Shown here: one piece after another, positions 41,362-50,008 of the stretch
How positions within the stretch are numbered: position 1 is the stretch's first letter
How the letters are laid out: every line of letters begins with the position of its first letter
NCBI RefSeq assembly: GCF_014649875.1
Contig: NZ_BMTW01000001.1
Coordinates: 248,001 to 312,000 of the forward strand
Direction of reading: 5' to 3'
DNA from: Streptomyces rubiginosohelvolus
GTDB taxonomy: Bacteria > Actinomycetota > Actinomycetes > Streptomycetales > Streptomycetaceae
Length of the DNA: 64,000 nt
Notes under the pieces: generated by a model
What the model saw: the letters and a program-made list of their open reading frames with translations, nothing else
The model's database searches: none
Told to the model about the DNA's origin: nothing
Made by a program: the position numbers and the translations under genes

Positions 41362-41940
41362 TCAGCCCCGGCCCCTGGCCCGCCGTGACATCACCGCGCG
41401 CAGGACCCGGCGGCCCTCCGTGGACAGGTCCAGCGCCTTGCGGAGGCCGGCGCCGCTGCCCGCCGTGCCGGTGGTCTCCGCGAGGATCTCCAGGATCCGG
41501 ACCTGCCGTTCCAGCTCCCCCGCGACCAGCGGGCCCACGGCGGCGGGCTCACCGCTGCGGGCCGCCTTGAGCAGGTCCTCCTCGTCCGCCGGCACCTCCC
41601 CGTCCGGGGCGTCGAACCGGCCGTGGACCCGGAGCGCGACCAGCGAGCAGGCGTCGGCCCACTCCCGCAGCGGTACGGCGGCGAAGTCGGAGGGGGCCGC
41701 GCCGAGCATGGCCCGGACGAGCGCGGCCGGGCCGTCGGAGACCGACGCCTGTTCCATCTCCGTACGCACCGCCGCGAGCCGGATGGCCCAATCCTGTCCG
41801 TTCTCGCAGCTCGCCCAGAGCGGGCGCAAGGGCTCCGCCTCCGGCCCCGCGAGCAGCGGCAGGCAGCGTTCCAGGCAGGCCACGGCACCGGCGGCCAGCG
41901 TGCGCTCGTCGGCCCGTCCGATCAGTTCCAGCAGACTCAT
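41362..41940 (-). CDS. Conserved hypothetical protein, streptomycete-type
   Basis: 192 residues, acidic and mostly helical (LLELIGRADERTLAAGAVACLERCLPLL; LVRAMLGAAPSDFAAVPL; EDLLKAARSGEPAAVGPLVAGELERQVRILEILAE). It has no signal, membrane helix or known motif. Codon use is normal for the genome and the ATG at 41940 is followed by a full-length frame, so I accept it as a gene. The function is not recognisable. Convergent with the Usp gene and 66 bp downstream of the DUF4328-like gene on the same strand. Confidence 0.7.
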   Translation of the reverse strand: MSLLELIGRADERTLAAGAVACLERCLPLLAGPEAEPLRPLWASCENGQDWAIRLAAVRTEMEQASVSDGPAALVRAMLGAAPSDFAAVPLREWADACSLVALRVHGRFDAPDGEVPADEEDLLKAARSGEPAAVGPLVAGELERQVRILEILAETTGTAGSGAGLRKALDLSTEGRRVLRAVMSRRARGRG

Positions 41941-42006
41941 CGACGTCTCCCTCGGTCTACCGGATACTGCGCCGAATGGCCGAAAATCGTCACTTTGGAG
42001 CCGGTG

Positions 42007-42840
42007 TCACCTGTGTGCTCCCGGAACCGGGGCCGGTGCCGGGCCGTCAGGCGCCCGCCCGTGCAGGGCCCGTTCGACCTGCATCCCGGTCACGGCGCGG
42101 ACATAGAGGACGGCGAGGACGGCGGCGACGATGTCCACCGCGTCGGAGGCCGCCACCAGGCCCGCGGCCCGCACGACCTCCTCCGCGTCCACGGCCCGGT
42201 CCCACAGACGCTCGGTCACCCGGGTGAAGAGGAGGCTCACGACCCACGCGCCCCACCAGAGGTTGAGCGGGGTCCGGGGAACCGTGCGCCGGCCCCCGTC
42301 CGGGCGGGTATGCGCGCTCGCCTCCCACACCCCGCTCGCGACGCGGTAGGGGAACCAGAAGTTGGCGATCGGGACGAACCAGCCTCCCACCGCCCAGCCC
42401 GGGCCCATGCGCTGCACGGACGGGTCGAAGACCTCGGCGTTCCGGCGGGTCCGGTGGAACCAGATGATGAAGACGACACCGGTGGCCAGCAGCGCCACAC
42501 CCTGGGAGAGGGCCGCGATGCCGTACAGCGTCTCGGCCGTGCGGCCGTCCCCGACGTAGACGTTCAGGGCGCCGTCCGCCTCCACCTGCTGCCAGAGGCC
42601 GCGCAGATGCAGGCCCGTGGCGATGGCGAACAGATCGGCGGCGATCACCACGCCGAGCAGGGCCGTCACCGCCCGGGCGAGGCCGACGGGCGAACGCGGC
42701 CAGGTGGCCACGCCCCAGCCCCCGGGCCCGGGGACCGGGGTCATCAGACCGCCGGGCAGCGGGGGCCGGGTGCCCGAGCAGAAGGTGCACAGGCCGTCGT
42801 CGGTGACGGCCGTTCTGATACGGCAACGGGTGCAGAGCAC
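42007..42840 (-). CDS. DUF4328-like membrane protein with zinc-ribbon N-terminus
   Basis: 277 residues. CTRCRIRTAVTDDGLCTFC at the N-terminus is a Cx2C...Cx2C ribbon. After a Pro-rich linker there are four or five membrane segments (LARAVTALLGVVIAADLFAIATGL; ALLATGVVFIIWFHRTRRNA; the WAVGGWFVPIANFWFPYRVA block). The WFHRTRRN and GWFVPIANFWFPY features are typical of DUF4328 proteins of unknown function. GTG start at 42840 with no good ribosome-binding site. A 171-bp gap without features separates it from the GH20 gene. Confidence 0.75.
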   Translation of the reverse strand: MLCTRCRIRTAVTDDGLCTFCSGTRPPLPGGLMTPVPGPGGWGVATWPRSPVGLARAVTALLGVVIAADLFAIATGLHLRGLWQQVEADGALNVYVGDGRTAETLYGIAALSQGVALLATGVVFIIWFHRTRRNAEVFDPSVQRMGPGWAVGGWFVPIANFWFPYRVASGVWEASAHTRPDGGRRTVPRTPLNLWWGAWVVSLLFTRVTERLWDRAVDAEEVVRAAGLVAASDAVDIVAAVLAVLYVRAVTGMQVERALHGRAPDGPAPAPVPGAHR

Positions 42841-43011
42841 GGAGAAGTCCCCCCGGGACGCGATGTGGGTGCACGGCCGCGCGTCCCTCCCCAGGAGCGC
42901 GCGGCCGACGCTGCGCAGGCCGGCGGCTGCCGGGCTGTCCGTCCCGCATCTTCGCAGGTGGGGGCGGGGAGGGACAGCCCTTTCAGCGGCGGCCCGCGCT
43001 CACCCTCGCCC

Positions 43012-44622
43012 TCACCCCGCGCTGCCGGTCCGCTTCGCCAGCTCCTGGAACTGCGCCCAGCTGAGCGCGGGCTTCCGCGGGTCCCACAGCTTCTGCGAGG
43101 TCGCCACGAGCGGCATCCTGATGCCGTCGGCCACCTGCTCGGTGGTCTGCGCGTTCGGCAGGTCGCCCCAGACGGCGAACCGGCCGCCGAGGATCTGCTT
43201 CGAGTAGCGCTCGGCCACGGGTTCGGTGCCGCGCAGGACCAGCGGGGTCCACTGCTCGTAGATCCGCTCGCCGGTCGGGTAGACGAACTCGTTGGGCTCG
43301 CCGAGCACGTAGTACAGGAACTCGTCGTTGAGGTTCAGCATCTTGTAGCCCTCGGCGAGGTACTCCTGCGGCGGGCGGGCGCCGATCTCCTTGCCGGTCC
43401 AGTACTCGATCTCGATGTTCTCGTCGGCCTTGACCTTCGTGCCCCGGAAGAGCCCGTCGTTCCAGGCCTTCGCGGTCCGGCCCTTGGGCACGACGACGTC
43501 CGCGCGGTCGTTCAGCCAGCTGGTGGCCAGATCCTCGATGGTGGCGTCGGCGCCGTGCTTCTCCTCGGCGGCCCGCTGGAGCTGGGGGTAGGAGGCGGCG
43601 GGGTTCTGGACGGTCAGCGCCTGGTACTCGTCCGCGCCGAGGTGCCAGAAGCGGCCCGGGAACAGCTCGGTGTACTCCTCCAGGAGTTCGTCGATGAGCT
43701 TGGCCGCGGCCGGCTTGGAGATGTCGATGGAGCCCTTCGACTCGACGCCCGCGGTGTTGCGCAGCTGGAGGTCGGGGTGGGCGGCCAGCACCGCGCCGAG
43801 GTGTCCGGGCGAGTCGATCTCGGGGACGACCTCGATGTGCCGGCTGTTGGCGAGGCCGACGATGCGGCGGACCTCGTCCTGGGTGAGGGCCTCGTCGGAG
43901 ACCACCTCGGGGTGGGACTTCGACTCGATCCGGAAGGCCTGGTCGTCGGAGAAGTGCAGGCCGAGCTGGTTGAGCTTGAGGTCGCCCATCTCGCGTATGC
44001 GGTCCTCTATCCACTCCGCGCTGTAGTGCTTGCGCGCGATGTCGAGGTTGAGCCCGCGCTGCGGCCGGTCCGGCCGGTCGTTGACGACGCCCTCGGGGAC
44101 CGTGCCGTCCGCCGTGAGCGACTGCTTGAGCGTCCGGGTGCCGTAGAAGACGCCCGACTCGTCGGGGCCGGTGATCTTCACCTTCCGGTCGCGCACGGTG
44201 AGCGTGTACGACTCGGCGGGGCCCGAGTCCTTGGCGCCGAGCGCCAGCTCGACGTCTCCCGTACGGGCCGGCTCGGCGCCCCGGTAGCGGATCTTCAGCT
44301 CCTTGGCGATCAGCTGCGCCTCGTCGGCGAGCACCTGGCTGCCCTTGGCGATGACGACGGTGCTGTCCTCGCCCGGCTGCCAGCCGGGCCCCCGGGCCGC
44401 GGTGTGCTCGCGCACCGCGGGGATCGTGCTCGGGGTGCTGGACATCGGGTAGCTGCGGGAGGGCGACGGGGCGGCGGCCTCGGCGGAGGTTCCGGAGGGC
44501 GACGCCGTGTCACCGGACGATCCGCTGCCGGATCCGTCCGGCCAGACGACGACGGTGAGGGCGACGGCGGCTGCGGCCGTGACAGCCGCGCCGGTGACAA
44601 GGGCACCACGCGAGGGCGACAT
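43012..44622 (-). CDS. Beta-N-acetylhexosaminidase, GH20 family
   Basis: A 536-residue secreted or membrane-tethered enzyme that removes terminal GlcNAc/GalNAc. An N-terminal hydrophobic segment (LVTGAAVTAAAAVALTVVVW) is followed by a Ser/Pro/Gly linker, a GH20b-like N-domain, then a TIM barrel with RGLNLDIARKHYS, KLNQLGLHFSDDQAFRIE, VVPEIDSPGHLGAVLAAHPDL and the catalytic Asp-Glu pair in FWHLGADEYQ. The ATG at 44622 follows GGAGGA. It could act in chitin/peptidoglycan recycling. In Streptomyces such genes are often DasR targets, but I see no clear DasR site here. Confidence 0.9.
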   Translation of the reverse strand: MSPSRGALVTGAAVTAAAAVALTVVVWPDGSGSGSSGDTASPSGTSAEAAAPSPSRSYPMSSTPSTIPAVREHTAARGPGWQPGEDSTVVIAKGSQVLADEAQLIAKELKIRYRGAEPARTGDVELALGAKDSGPAESYTLTVRDRKVKITGPDESGVFYGTRTLKQSLTADGTVPEGVVNDRPDRPQRGLNLDIARKHYSAEWIEDRIREMGDLKLNQLGLHFSDDQAFRIESKSHPEVVSDEALTQDEVRRIVGLANSRHIEVVPEIDSPGHLGAVLAAHPDLQLRNTAGVESKGSIDISKPAAAKLIDELLEEYTELFPGRFWHLGADEYQALTVQNPAASYPQLQRAAEEKHGADATIEDLATSWLNDRADVVVPKGRTAKAWNDGLFRGTKVKADENIEIEYWTGKEIGARPPQEYLAEGYKMLNLNDEFLYYVLGEPNEFVYPTGERIYEQWTPLVLRGTEPVAERYSKQILGGRFAVWGDLPNAQTTEQVADGIRMPLVATSQKLWDPRKPALSWAQFQELAKRTGSAG

Positions 44623-45000
44623 CGGGCAGATTCCTCCGTTGAGGGGTCAAGGACGAGTGAAACGAGTGAATAGGGTGCAAGGCTGGCATTTTTGCCACGG
44701 CCTCGCCCATCGAGGAGGGCGGGCGACCGGACGGAACCCCGGCCGACGCAGGTCAGACGTCCATCACACGTTCCGAAACTCTCCCGTTCGGGTGATTCTT
44801 CTGCGGTCCGTCGGACGGCCGCCGACCGGTCTCGTTAGCGTTGCGGCACATTCGTCTCCCTCTTCACTCCCACCTCGCGCAACCTCCTTGCGCTCCCGCC
44901 TGTCTTTCAGGGACGGAAGACCTTCGCGTACCCCTGCGGGCCCTCGCGGGATCACAGGGCCCCACCGGGTCACCGCTGTCATTGATACGAGGAGTCCACG
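44623..45000. other. Intergenic region between the divergent GH20 and OHCU-like genes
   Basis: 378 bp without a gene. Notable are the exact 9-bp tandem repeat ACGAGTGAA (44653-44670), the inverted repeat TGGCA-TTTT-TGCCA (44684-44697) and a GAGGAG before the CTG start at 45001. No canonical promoter is evident. Confidence 0.6.
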
Positions 45001-45618
45001 CTGTCCAGGTCCAGCGAATCCCCCGCCGGCCTGCCGAAGCGATCAGCGCCCCCGGCCGGCCGGTCGGCCGTGCCCGTGCAGCCGCGCCACCCGGACCCGG
45101 CCGAAGCCCCGGCGGTGCCGCCCGCCGACGGGTCGCCGGCCGATCATGCCGTCGGCCTGGCCCACTTCAACAGCCTCCCCTTCGCCGCCGCCGAGGCGGC
45201 CTTCCTGGAGTGCTGCGGCAGTCTGCGCTGGGCCCACCGGATGGCCGCCCACCGCCCCTACCCCGATCTCGGCGCTCTACTGGCCGCCTCCGACGAGGCG
45301 GGCTACGACCTCGCGCCCAGTGACATCGCCGAGGCCCTGGCCGCGGAACCGGCCCCCTGCCTGCACCACGACGCGCCCCGCGCGGCCCATCTGGCGCTGC
45401 GGGCGGCGCACGCGGCGTACGAGAGCCGGTTCGGCCACGCCTTCGTGATCTGCCTGGACGCCTACACGCCCGCCCAGCACGTGGACCAGGTGCTGGCCGG
45501 GATCCGGGTCCGGATGGAGCACGAGGTGGACGAGGAGCGGGCGGTCACCGCCGAGGAGCTGCGCCGACTCGCCCGGAGCCGGATCGTCGAGCTGATGACC
45601 GCGGGCCCCGGGCAGTAA
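45001..45618 (+). CDS. OHCU decarboxylase-like protein (uric-acid catabolism type); CTG start
   Basis: 205 residues if started at CTG 45001, seven bases behind AGGAG. The first GTG in frame (45070) has no ribosome-binding site and would drop 23 residues of normal codon use. The core LAHFNSLPFAAAEAAFLECCGSLRWAHRMAAHRPYPD and YESRFGHAFVICLDAYT resembles 2-oxo-4-hydroxy-4-carboxy-5-ureidoimidazoline decarboxylase, with the His and the RW-MA-RPYPD motif. Other ureide genes are not adjacent, so it could be a divergent family member with another task. Confidence 0.7.
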   Translation: MSRSSESPAGLPKRSAPPAGRSAVPVQPRHPDPAEAPAVPPADGSPADHAVGLAHFNSLPFAAAEAAFLECCGSLRWAHRMAAHRPYPDLGALLAASDEAGYDLAPSDIAEALAAEPAPCLHHDAPRAAHLALRAAHAAYESRFGHAFVICLDAYTPAQHVDQVLAGIRVRMEHEVDEERAVTAEELRRLARSRIVELMTAGPGQ

Positions 45619-45829
45619 GGGCGAGCGCTCCCTCCGGGGCCTGACCGAGAAGGTGCGCTCTAGCCCGTACGTGCCTGTTTGATTGCCACTTTGATCACAC
45701 CAGAGGCCCCGGCGCGAACGAACCGACAAAGCGTCGCTACGATGGCCGGGGCCGGTGGACCGTACCCGGCCGGGTCAGACCGACAGTCAAGCCGGCCGAC
45801 CCCAATCCCCGCTCCCGGAGGGTTCTTCC

Positions 45830-46210
45830 GTGCCGGCTGGAACGCTGTACCGCGGCCGGGAAGGCATGTGGTCGTGGGTGGCTCATCGAGTCACCGGTGT
45901 CCTCATTTTCTTCTTCCTGTTCGTACATGTCCTGGACACCGCTCTCGTCCGCGTCTCCCCCGAGGCCTACGACGACGTCGTGGCCACGTACAAGACGCCG
46001 ATCGTCGCGCTCCTCGAATACGGCCTGGTGGCCGCGATTCTCTTCCACGCGCTGAACGGTCTCCGGATCATCGCCGTGGACTTCTGGGCCAAGGGCCCGC
46101 GCTTCCAGAAGCAGATGCTCTGGACCGTGCTGGGCATCTGGATCGTGCTGATGGTCGGGGCCCTGTACCCCGTCCTCGGTCACGCCGTACGCGACGTCTT
46201 CGGGAGCTGA
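45830..46210 (+). CDS. sdhC: Succinate dehydrogenase cytochrome b556 subunit
   Basis: A 126-residue membrane anchor with three helices. The RGREGMWSWVAHRVTGVLIFFFLFVHVLDTALV stretch holds the S-x3-R quinone-site motif and a candidate haem-ligand His in helix 2. The third helix is LWTVLGIWIVLMVGALYPVLGH. The GTG at 45830 lies eight bases after GGAGG. First gene of sdhCDAB, preceded by a 211-bp leader in which I see TTGATT-like elements but no secure promoter. Confidence 0.93.
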   Translation: MPAGTLYRGREGMWSWVAHRVTGVLIFFFLFVHVLDTALVRVSPEAYDDVVATYKTPIVALLEYGLVAAILFHALNGLRIIAVDFWAKGPRFQKQMLWTVLGIWIVLMVGALYPVLGHAVRDVFGS

Positions 46211-46215
46211 GGCCC

Positions 46216-46698
46216 ATGTCCAGCGAGACTTCTTCCGCGGCCGCGATCGGCGATGTCGAGGGCGTGAGCCTCTACGACGTCGACAACCCGGCGCCCGTGA
46301 TCGAGCCCCCGCGCAAGCGGACGGCCAAGACGCCCAAGGCTTCGCGCGGCAACTTCGAGATGTACGCCTGGCTCTTCATGCGCCTGTCGGGCATCCTCCT
46401 GACCGTCCTCGTCATCGGCCACCTGCTGATCCAGCTGGTGCTCGACGGCGGCGTCTCCAAGATCGGCTTCGCCTTCGTGGCGGGCCGCTGGGCCTCGCCG
46501 TTCTGGCAGGCCTGGGACCTGATCATGCTGTGGCTCGCCATGCTCCACGGCGGCAACGGCCTGCGCACGGTCATCAACGACTACGCCGAACGGGACAACA
46601 CCCGCTTCTGGCTGAAGATGCTCCTGTACACCGCCACGGTGTTCACCGTCCTGCTGGGCACGCTGGTGATCTTCACCTTCGACCCGAACATCCGCTAG
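46216..46698 (+). CDS. sdhD: Succinate dehydrogenase hydrophobic membrane anchor subunit
   Basis: 160 residues. A hydrophilic N-tail of about 45 residues is followed by three membrane helices: YAWLFMRLSGILLTVLVIGHLL, WQAWDLIMLWLAMLHGGNGL with conserved His and Gly pattern, and LLYTATVFTVLLGTLVIF. With SdhC it anchors the enzyme and forms the quinone site. It follows sdhC by 5 bp, and 30 bp separate it from sdhA. Confidence 0.92.
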   Translation: MSSETSSAAAIGDVEGVSLYDVDNPAPVIEPPRKRTAKTPKASRGNFEMYAWLFMRLSGILLTVLVIGHLLIQLVLDGGVSKIGFAFVAGRWASPFWQAWDLIMLWLAMLHGGNGLRTVINDYAERDNTRFWLKMLLYTATVFTVLLGTLVIFTFDPNIR

Positions 46699-46728
46699 GC
46701 GCCGGGACAGAGGGACCAGAGGAAAACC

Positions 46729-48483
46729 ATGCAGATCCACAAGTACGACACCGTCATCGTCGGCGCCGGCGGCGCCGGCATGCGCGCGGCCATCGAGGCC
46801 ACCAAGCGCAGCCGTACCGCCGTGCTCACGAAGCTCTACCCCACCCGCTCCCACACGGGCGCCGCGCAGGGCGGCATGGCCGCCGCGCTGGCCAACGTGG
46901 AGGAGGACAACTGGGAGTGGCACACCTTCGACACGATCAAGGGCGGTGACTACCTGGTCGACCAGGACGCCGCCGAGATCCTGGCGAAGGAGGCCATCGA
47001 CGCCGTCCTCGACCTGGAGAAGATGGGCCTGCCGTTCGGCCGCACGCCCGAGGGCAGGATCGACCAGCGCCGCTTCGGTGGTCACACCCGCAGCCACGGC
47101 GAGGCCCCGGTCCGTCGTGCCTGCTACTCGGGCGACCGCACCGGCCACATGATCCTCCAGACGCTGTACCAGAACTGCGTCAAGGAGGGCGTGGAGTTCT
47201 TCAACGAGTTCTACGTCCTGGACCAGCTGATCACCGAGGTCGACGGGGTCAAGAAGTCCGCCGGCGTCGTCGCGTACGAGCTGGCGACCGGCGAGATCCA
47301 CGTCTTCCAGGCGAAGTCGGTCATCTACGCCTCCGGCGGCACCGGCAAGTTCTTCAAGGTGACGTCCAACGCCCACACCCTGACCGGTGACGGCCAGGCC
47401 GCCTGCTACCGGCGCGGTCTGCCGCTGGAGGACATGGAGTTCTTCCAGTTCCACCCGACGGGCATCTGGCGCATGGGCATCCTGCTGACGGAGGGCGCCC
47501 GCGGTGAGGGCGGCATCCTCCGCAACAAGGACGGCGAGCGCTTCATGGAGAAGTACGCGCCGGTCATGAAGGACCTCGCGTCCCGTGACGTCGTCTCGCG
47601 CTCCATCTACACGGAGATCCGTGAGGGCCGCGGCTGCGGTCCCGCCGGTGACCACGTGTACCTGGACCTGACGCACCTGCCGCCGGAGCAGCTGGACGCC
47701 AAGCTCCCGGACATCACGGAGTTCGCGCGGACGTACCTCGGCATCGAGCCCTACACGGACCCGATCCCGATCCAGCCGACCGCGCACTACGCCATGGGCG
47801 GCATCCCGACCAACGTCGAGGGCGAGGTGCTGGCCGACAACACCACCGTCGTCCCGGGCCTGTACGCCGCCGGCGAGGTCGCCTGTGTCTCCGTGCACGG
47901 CGCCAACCGCCTCGGCACCAACTCGCTGCTCGACATCAACGTCTTCGGCAAGCGCTCCGGCATCGCGGCCGCCGAGTACGCGGCGAAGAGCGACTTCGTC
48001 GAGCTTCCCGAGAACCCGGCCCAGCTGGTCCAGGACCAGGTCGAGCGGCTGCGCAACTCGACGGGCACCGAGCGGGTCGCCGACCTGCGCACGGAGCTGC
48101 AGGAGTGCATGGACGCCAACGTGATGGTGTTCCGCACCGAGCAGACCATCAAGACGGCGGTCGCCAAGATCGCCGAGCTGCGCGAGCGCTACCTGAACGT
48201 GTCCATCCAGGACAAGGGCAAGCGGTTCAACACCGACCTGCTGGAGGCCATCGAGCTGGGCAACCTGCTCGACCTGGCCGAGGTCATGGCGACCTCCGCG
48301 CTCGCCCGCAAGGAGTCCCGCGGCGGTCACTACCGCGAGGACTACCCCAACCGCGACGACGTCAACTTCATGCGCCACACCATGGCGTACCGCGAGGTGG
48401 CCGCCGACGGCGCCGAGTCGATCCGGCTCGACTACAAGCCGGTCGTGACGACCCGCTACCAGCCGATGGAGCGTAAGTACTGA
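46729..48483 (+). CDS. sdhA: Succinate dehydrogenase flavoprotein subunit
   Basis: The 584-residue FAD subunit oxidising succinate to fumarate in the TCA cycle. GAGGAGMRAAIEA is the dinucleotide-binding site, and TRSHTGAAQGGMAAA carries the His for covalent FAD. FQFHPTGIW and GANRLGTNSLLDINVFG are substrate/FAD-contact motifs. The C-terminal capping region ends RYQPMERKY. Complete and of standard length. Its stop overlaps the sdhB start (TGATG). Confidence 0.97.
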   Translation: MQIHKYDTVIVGAGGAGMRAAIEATKRSRTAVLTKLYPTRSHTGAAQGGMAAALANVEEDNWEWHTFDTIKGGDYLVDQDAAEILAKEAIDAVLDLEKMGLPFGRTPEGRIDQRRFGGHTRSHGEAPVRRACYSGDRTGHMILQTLYQNCVKEGVEFFNEFYVLDQLITEVDGVKKSAGVVAYELATGEIHVFQAKSVIYASGGTGKFFKVTSNAHTLTGDGQAACYRRGLPLEDMEFFQFHPTGIWRMGILLTEGARGEGGILRNKDGERFMEKYAPVMKDLASRDVVSRSIYTEIREGRGCGPAGDHVYLDLTHLPPEQLDAKLPDITEFARTYLGIEPYTDPIPIQPTAHYAMGGIPTNVEGEVLADNTTVVPGLYAAGEVACVSVHGANRLGTNSLLDINVFGKRSGIAAAEYAAKSDFVELPENPAQLVQDQVERLRNSTGTERVADLRTELQECMDANVMVFRTEQTIKTAVAKIAELRERYLNVSIQDKGKRFNTDLLEAIELGNLLDLAEVMATSALARKESRGGHYREDYPNRDDVNFMRHTMAYREVAADGAESIRLDYKPVVTTRYQPMERKY

Positions 48484-49250
48484 TGGCTACCCCGACCCTG
48501 GACAAGACCGACAACGCCGAGGCCGGCTTCGCCGACTCGCCGTTCATCACGGCCACGTTCCGGATCCGCCGCTTCAACCCCGAGGTGTCGGACGAGGTCC
48601 AGTGGCAGGACTTCCAGATCGAGATCGACCCGAAGGAGCGTGTCCTCGACGCCCTTCACAAGATCAAGTGGGAGATCGACGGAACCCTGACGTTCCGCCG
48701 TTCCTGCGCCCACGGGATCTGCGGCTCCGACGCGATGCGGATCAACGGCAAGAACAGGCTCGCCTGCAAGACGCTGATCAAGGACATCAACCCGGACAAG
48801 CCGATCACGGTGGAGGCCATCAAGGGCCTCACGGTCCTCAAGGACCTCGTGGTCGACATGGACCCGTTCTTCCAGGCGTACCACGACGTCATGCCCTTCC
48901 TCATCACCAAGGGGAACGAGCCGACCCGCGAGCGTCTGCAGTCCCCCGAGGACCGCGAGCGGTTCGACGACACCACCAAGTGCATCCTGTGCGCCGCGTG
49001 CACGTCCTCGTGCCCGGTGTTCTGGAACGACGGCCAGTACTTCGGCCCGGCGGCGATCGTCAACGCGCACCGCTTCATCTTCGACTCGCGCGACGAGGCC
49101 GGCGAGCAGCGTCTGGAGATCCTCAACGACCGTGACGGCGTGTGGCGTTGCCGCACCACGTTCAACTGCACGGACGCCTGCCCGCGTGGCATCGAGGTCA
49201 CCAAGGCGATCCAGGAGGTGAAGCGCGCGCTCATCACGCGTCGCTTCTGA
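48483..49250 (+). CDS. sdhB: Succinate dehydrogenase iron-sulfur subunit
   Basis: 255 residues. The [2Fe-2S] motif CAHGICGSDAMRINGKNRLAC is followed by the [4Fe-4S] motif CILCAACTSSCP and the [3Fe-4S] motif CRTTFNCTDACPRGIEV. It passes electrons from SdhA to the membrane quinone. One-base overlap with sdhA (TGATG) indicates coupled synthesis. A hairpin follows at 49279. Confidence 0.97.
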   Translation: MATPTLDKTDNAEAGFADSPFITATFRIRRFNPEVSDEVQWQDFQIEIDPKERVLDALHKIKWEIDGTLTFRRSCAHGICGSDAMRINGKNRLACKTLIKDINPDKPITVEAIKGLTVLKDLVVDMDPFFQAYHDVMPFLITKGNEPTRERLQSPEDRERFDDTTKCILCAACTSSCPVFWNDGQYFGPAAIVNAHRFIFDSRDEAGEQRLEILNDRDGVWRCRTTFNCTDACPRGIEVTKAIQEVKRALITRRF

Positions 49251-49278
49251 CCTTCCCGTAACTCCGGTTACGCCGACG

Positions 49279-49319
49279 GGCCCCGTCCCCGCAGCCTCAC
49301 CGCTGCCGGGGGCGGGGCC
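49279..49319 (+). terminator. Terminator of the sdhCDAB operon
   Basis: GGCCCCG and CCCCGCAG pair with CTGCCGGGG and CGGGGCC around the loop CCTCACC, with a one-base irregularity, 29 nt after the sdhB stop. Confidence 0.7.
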
Positions 49320-49392
49320 TGTTGCTGCACGGGTGCCCGTGCGGGCGGTACGGTTCAGCGGAGCTGAAGACCGAGAAGGAACGGGGATCGTC

Positions 49393-49992
49393 GTGAGCGA
49401 GCCGAATCCGTACGCGGACGACGCGTACAAGTGGGGCCCGCCCCAGCAGCCGGGCCACCAGCCCACCGTCGCGGACGGCCAGGCGTACGGCTATCCGAAC
49501 CCGGGCGGCGCTCCGGCGTACGGCTATCCGCAGCCGCTGCCGGAGTCCGCGACCCAGCCGGGGCCGGGTTACGGGTACCCGCAGCACGGTCAGCCGACGA
49601 TGCCCGGCCAGTACCTCCCGGTGCCGCAGGGCGCGCCGGGCCAGGGCGGGGTGCCGGTGCTGTCGATCGGCGACATCACCGTGATGAACGACGCGATCGT
49701 CACCCCGTCCGGGTCGATGCCGCTCAAGGGCGCGGTCTGGACGGCGACGGACATGTCGCGTACGGAGGAGAAGATCCCGGCGCACGCGATCGTGCTGGCG
49801 ATCATCTTCGCGCTCTTCTGCCTGATCGGGCTGCTGTTCCTGCTGATGAAGGAGAAGCGGACCACCGGCTTCGTACAGGTCACGGTCACCAGCGGCGGCC
49901 GGCACCACTCGACGATGATCCCGGCGATGGGCCCGCACACCTTCCCGGCGATCATGGGCCAGCTCAACCAGGCCCGCTCCATGAGCATCTGA
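49393..49992 (+). CDS. Tail-helix membrane protein with Pro/Gly/Tyr-rich N-terminus
   Basis: 199 residues. The first 85 are rich in Pro, Gly, Tyr and Gln (AYGYPNPGGAPAYGYPQP). Then comes a beta-type segment (VPVLSIGDITVMNDAIVTPSGSMPLKGAVW), one hydrophobic helix (HAIVLAIIFALFCLIGLLFLLM) and a charged C-terminal 60 residues (TTGFVQVTVTSGGRHHSTMIP). GTG start at 49393 with AAGGA upstream at a somewhat long distance. The function is unknown, and homologous arrangements occur in streptomycetes. The next gene follows by 16 bp. Confidence 0.75.
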   Translation: MSEPNPYADDAYKWGPPQQPGHQPTVADGQAYGYPNPGGAPAYGYPQPLPESATQPGPGYGYPQHGQPTMPGQYLPVPQGAPGQGGVPVLSIGDITVMNDAIVTPSGSMPLKGAVWTATDMSRTEEKIPAHAIVLAIIFALFCLIGLLFLLMKEKRTTGFVQVTVTSGGRHHSTMIPAMGPHTFPAIMGQLNQARSMSI

Positions 49993-50008
49993 GCCACGGG
50001 TCCCGCTC

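Noticed and set aside
42841..43011. Possible terminator or small gene between GH20 and DUF4328-like genes
   Set aside because: No stem longer than a few bases and no frame with a start and ribosome-binding site.
45619..45829. Possible sdh promoter elements (TTGATT, TTGATC)
   Set aside because: No -10 at a suitable distance. I cannot support a specific promoter.
46180..48378. A 732-codon frame antisense to sdhDA
   Set aside because: sdhA and sdhD on the plus strand are unambiguous. The antisense frame has no motif and only reflects third-position GC.
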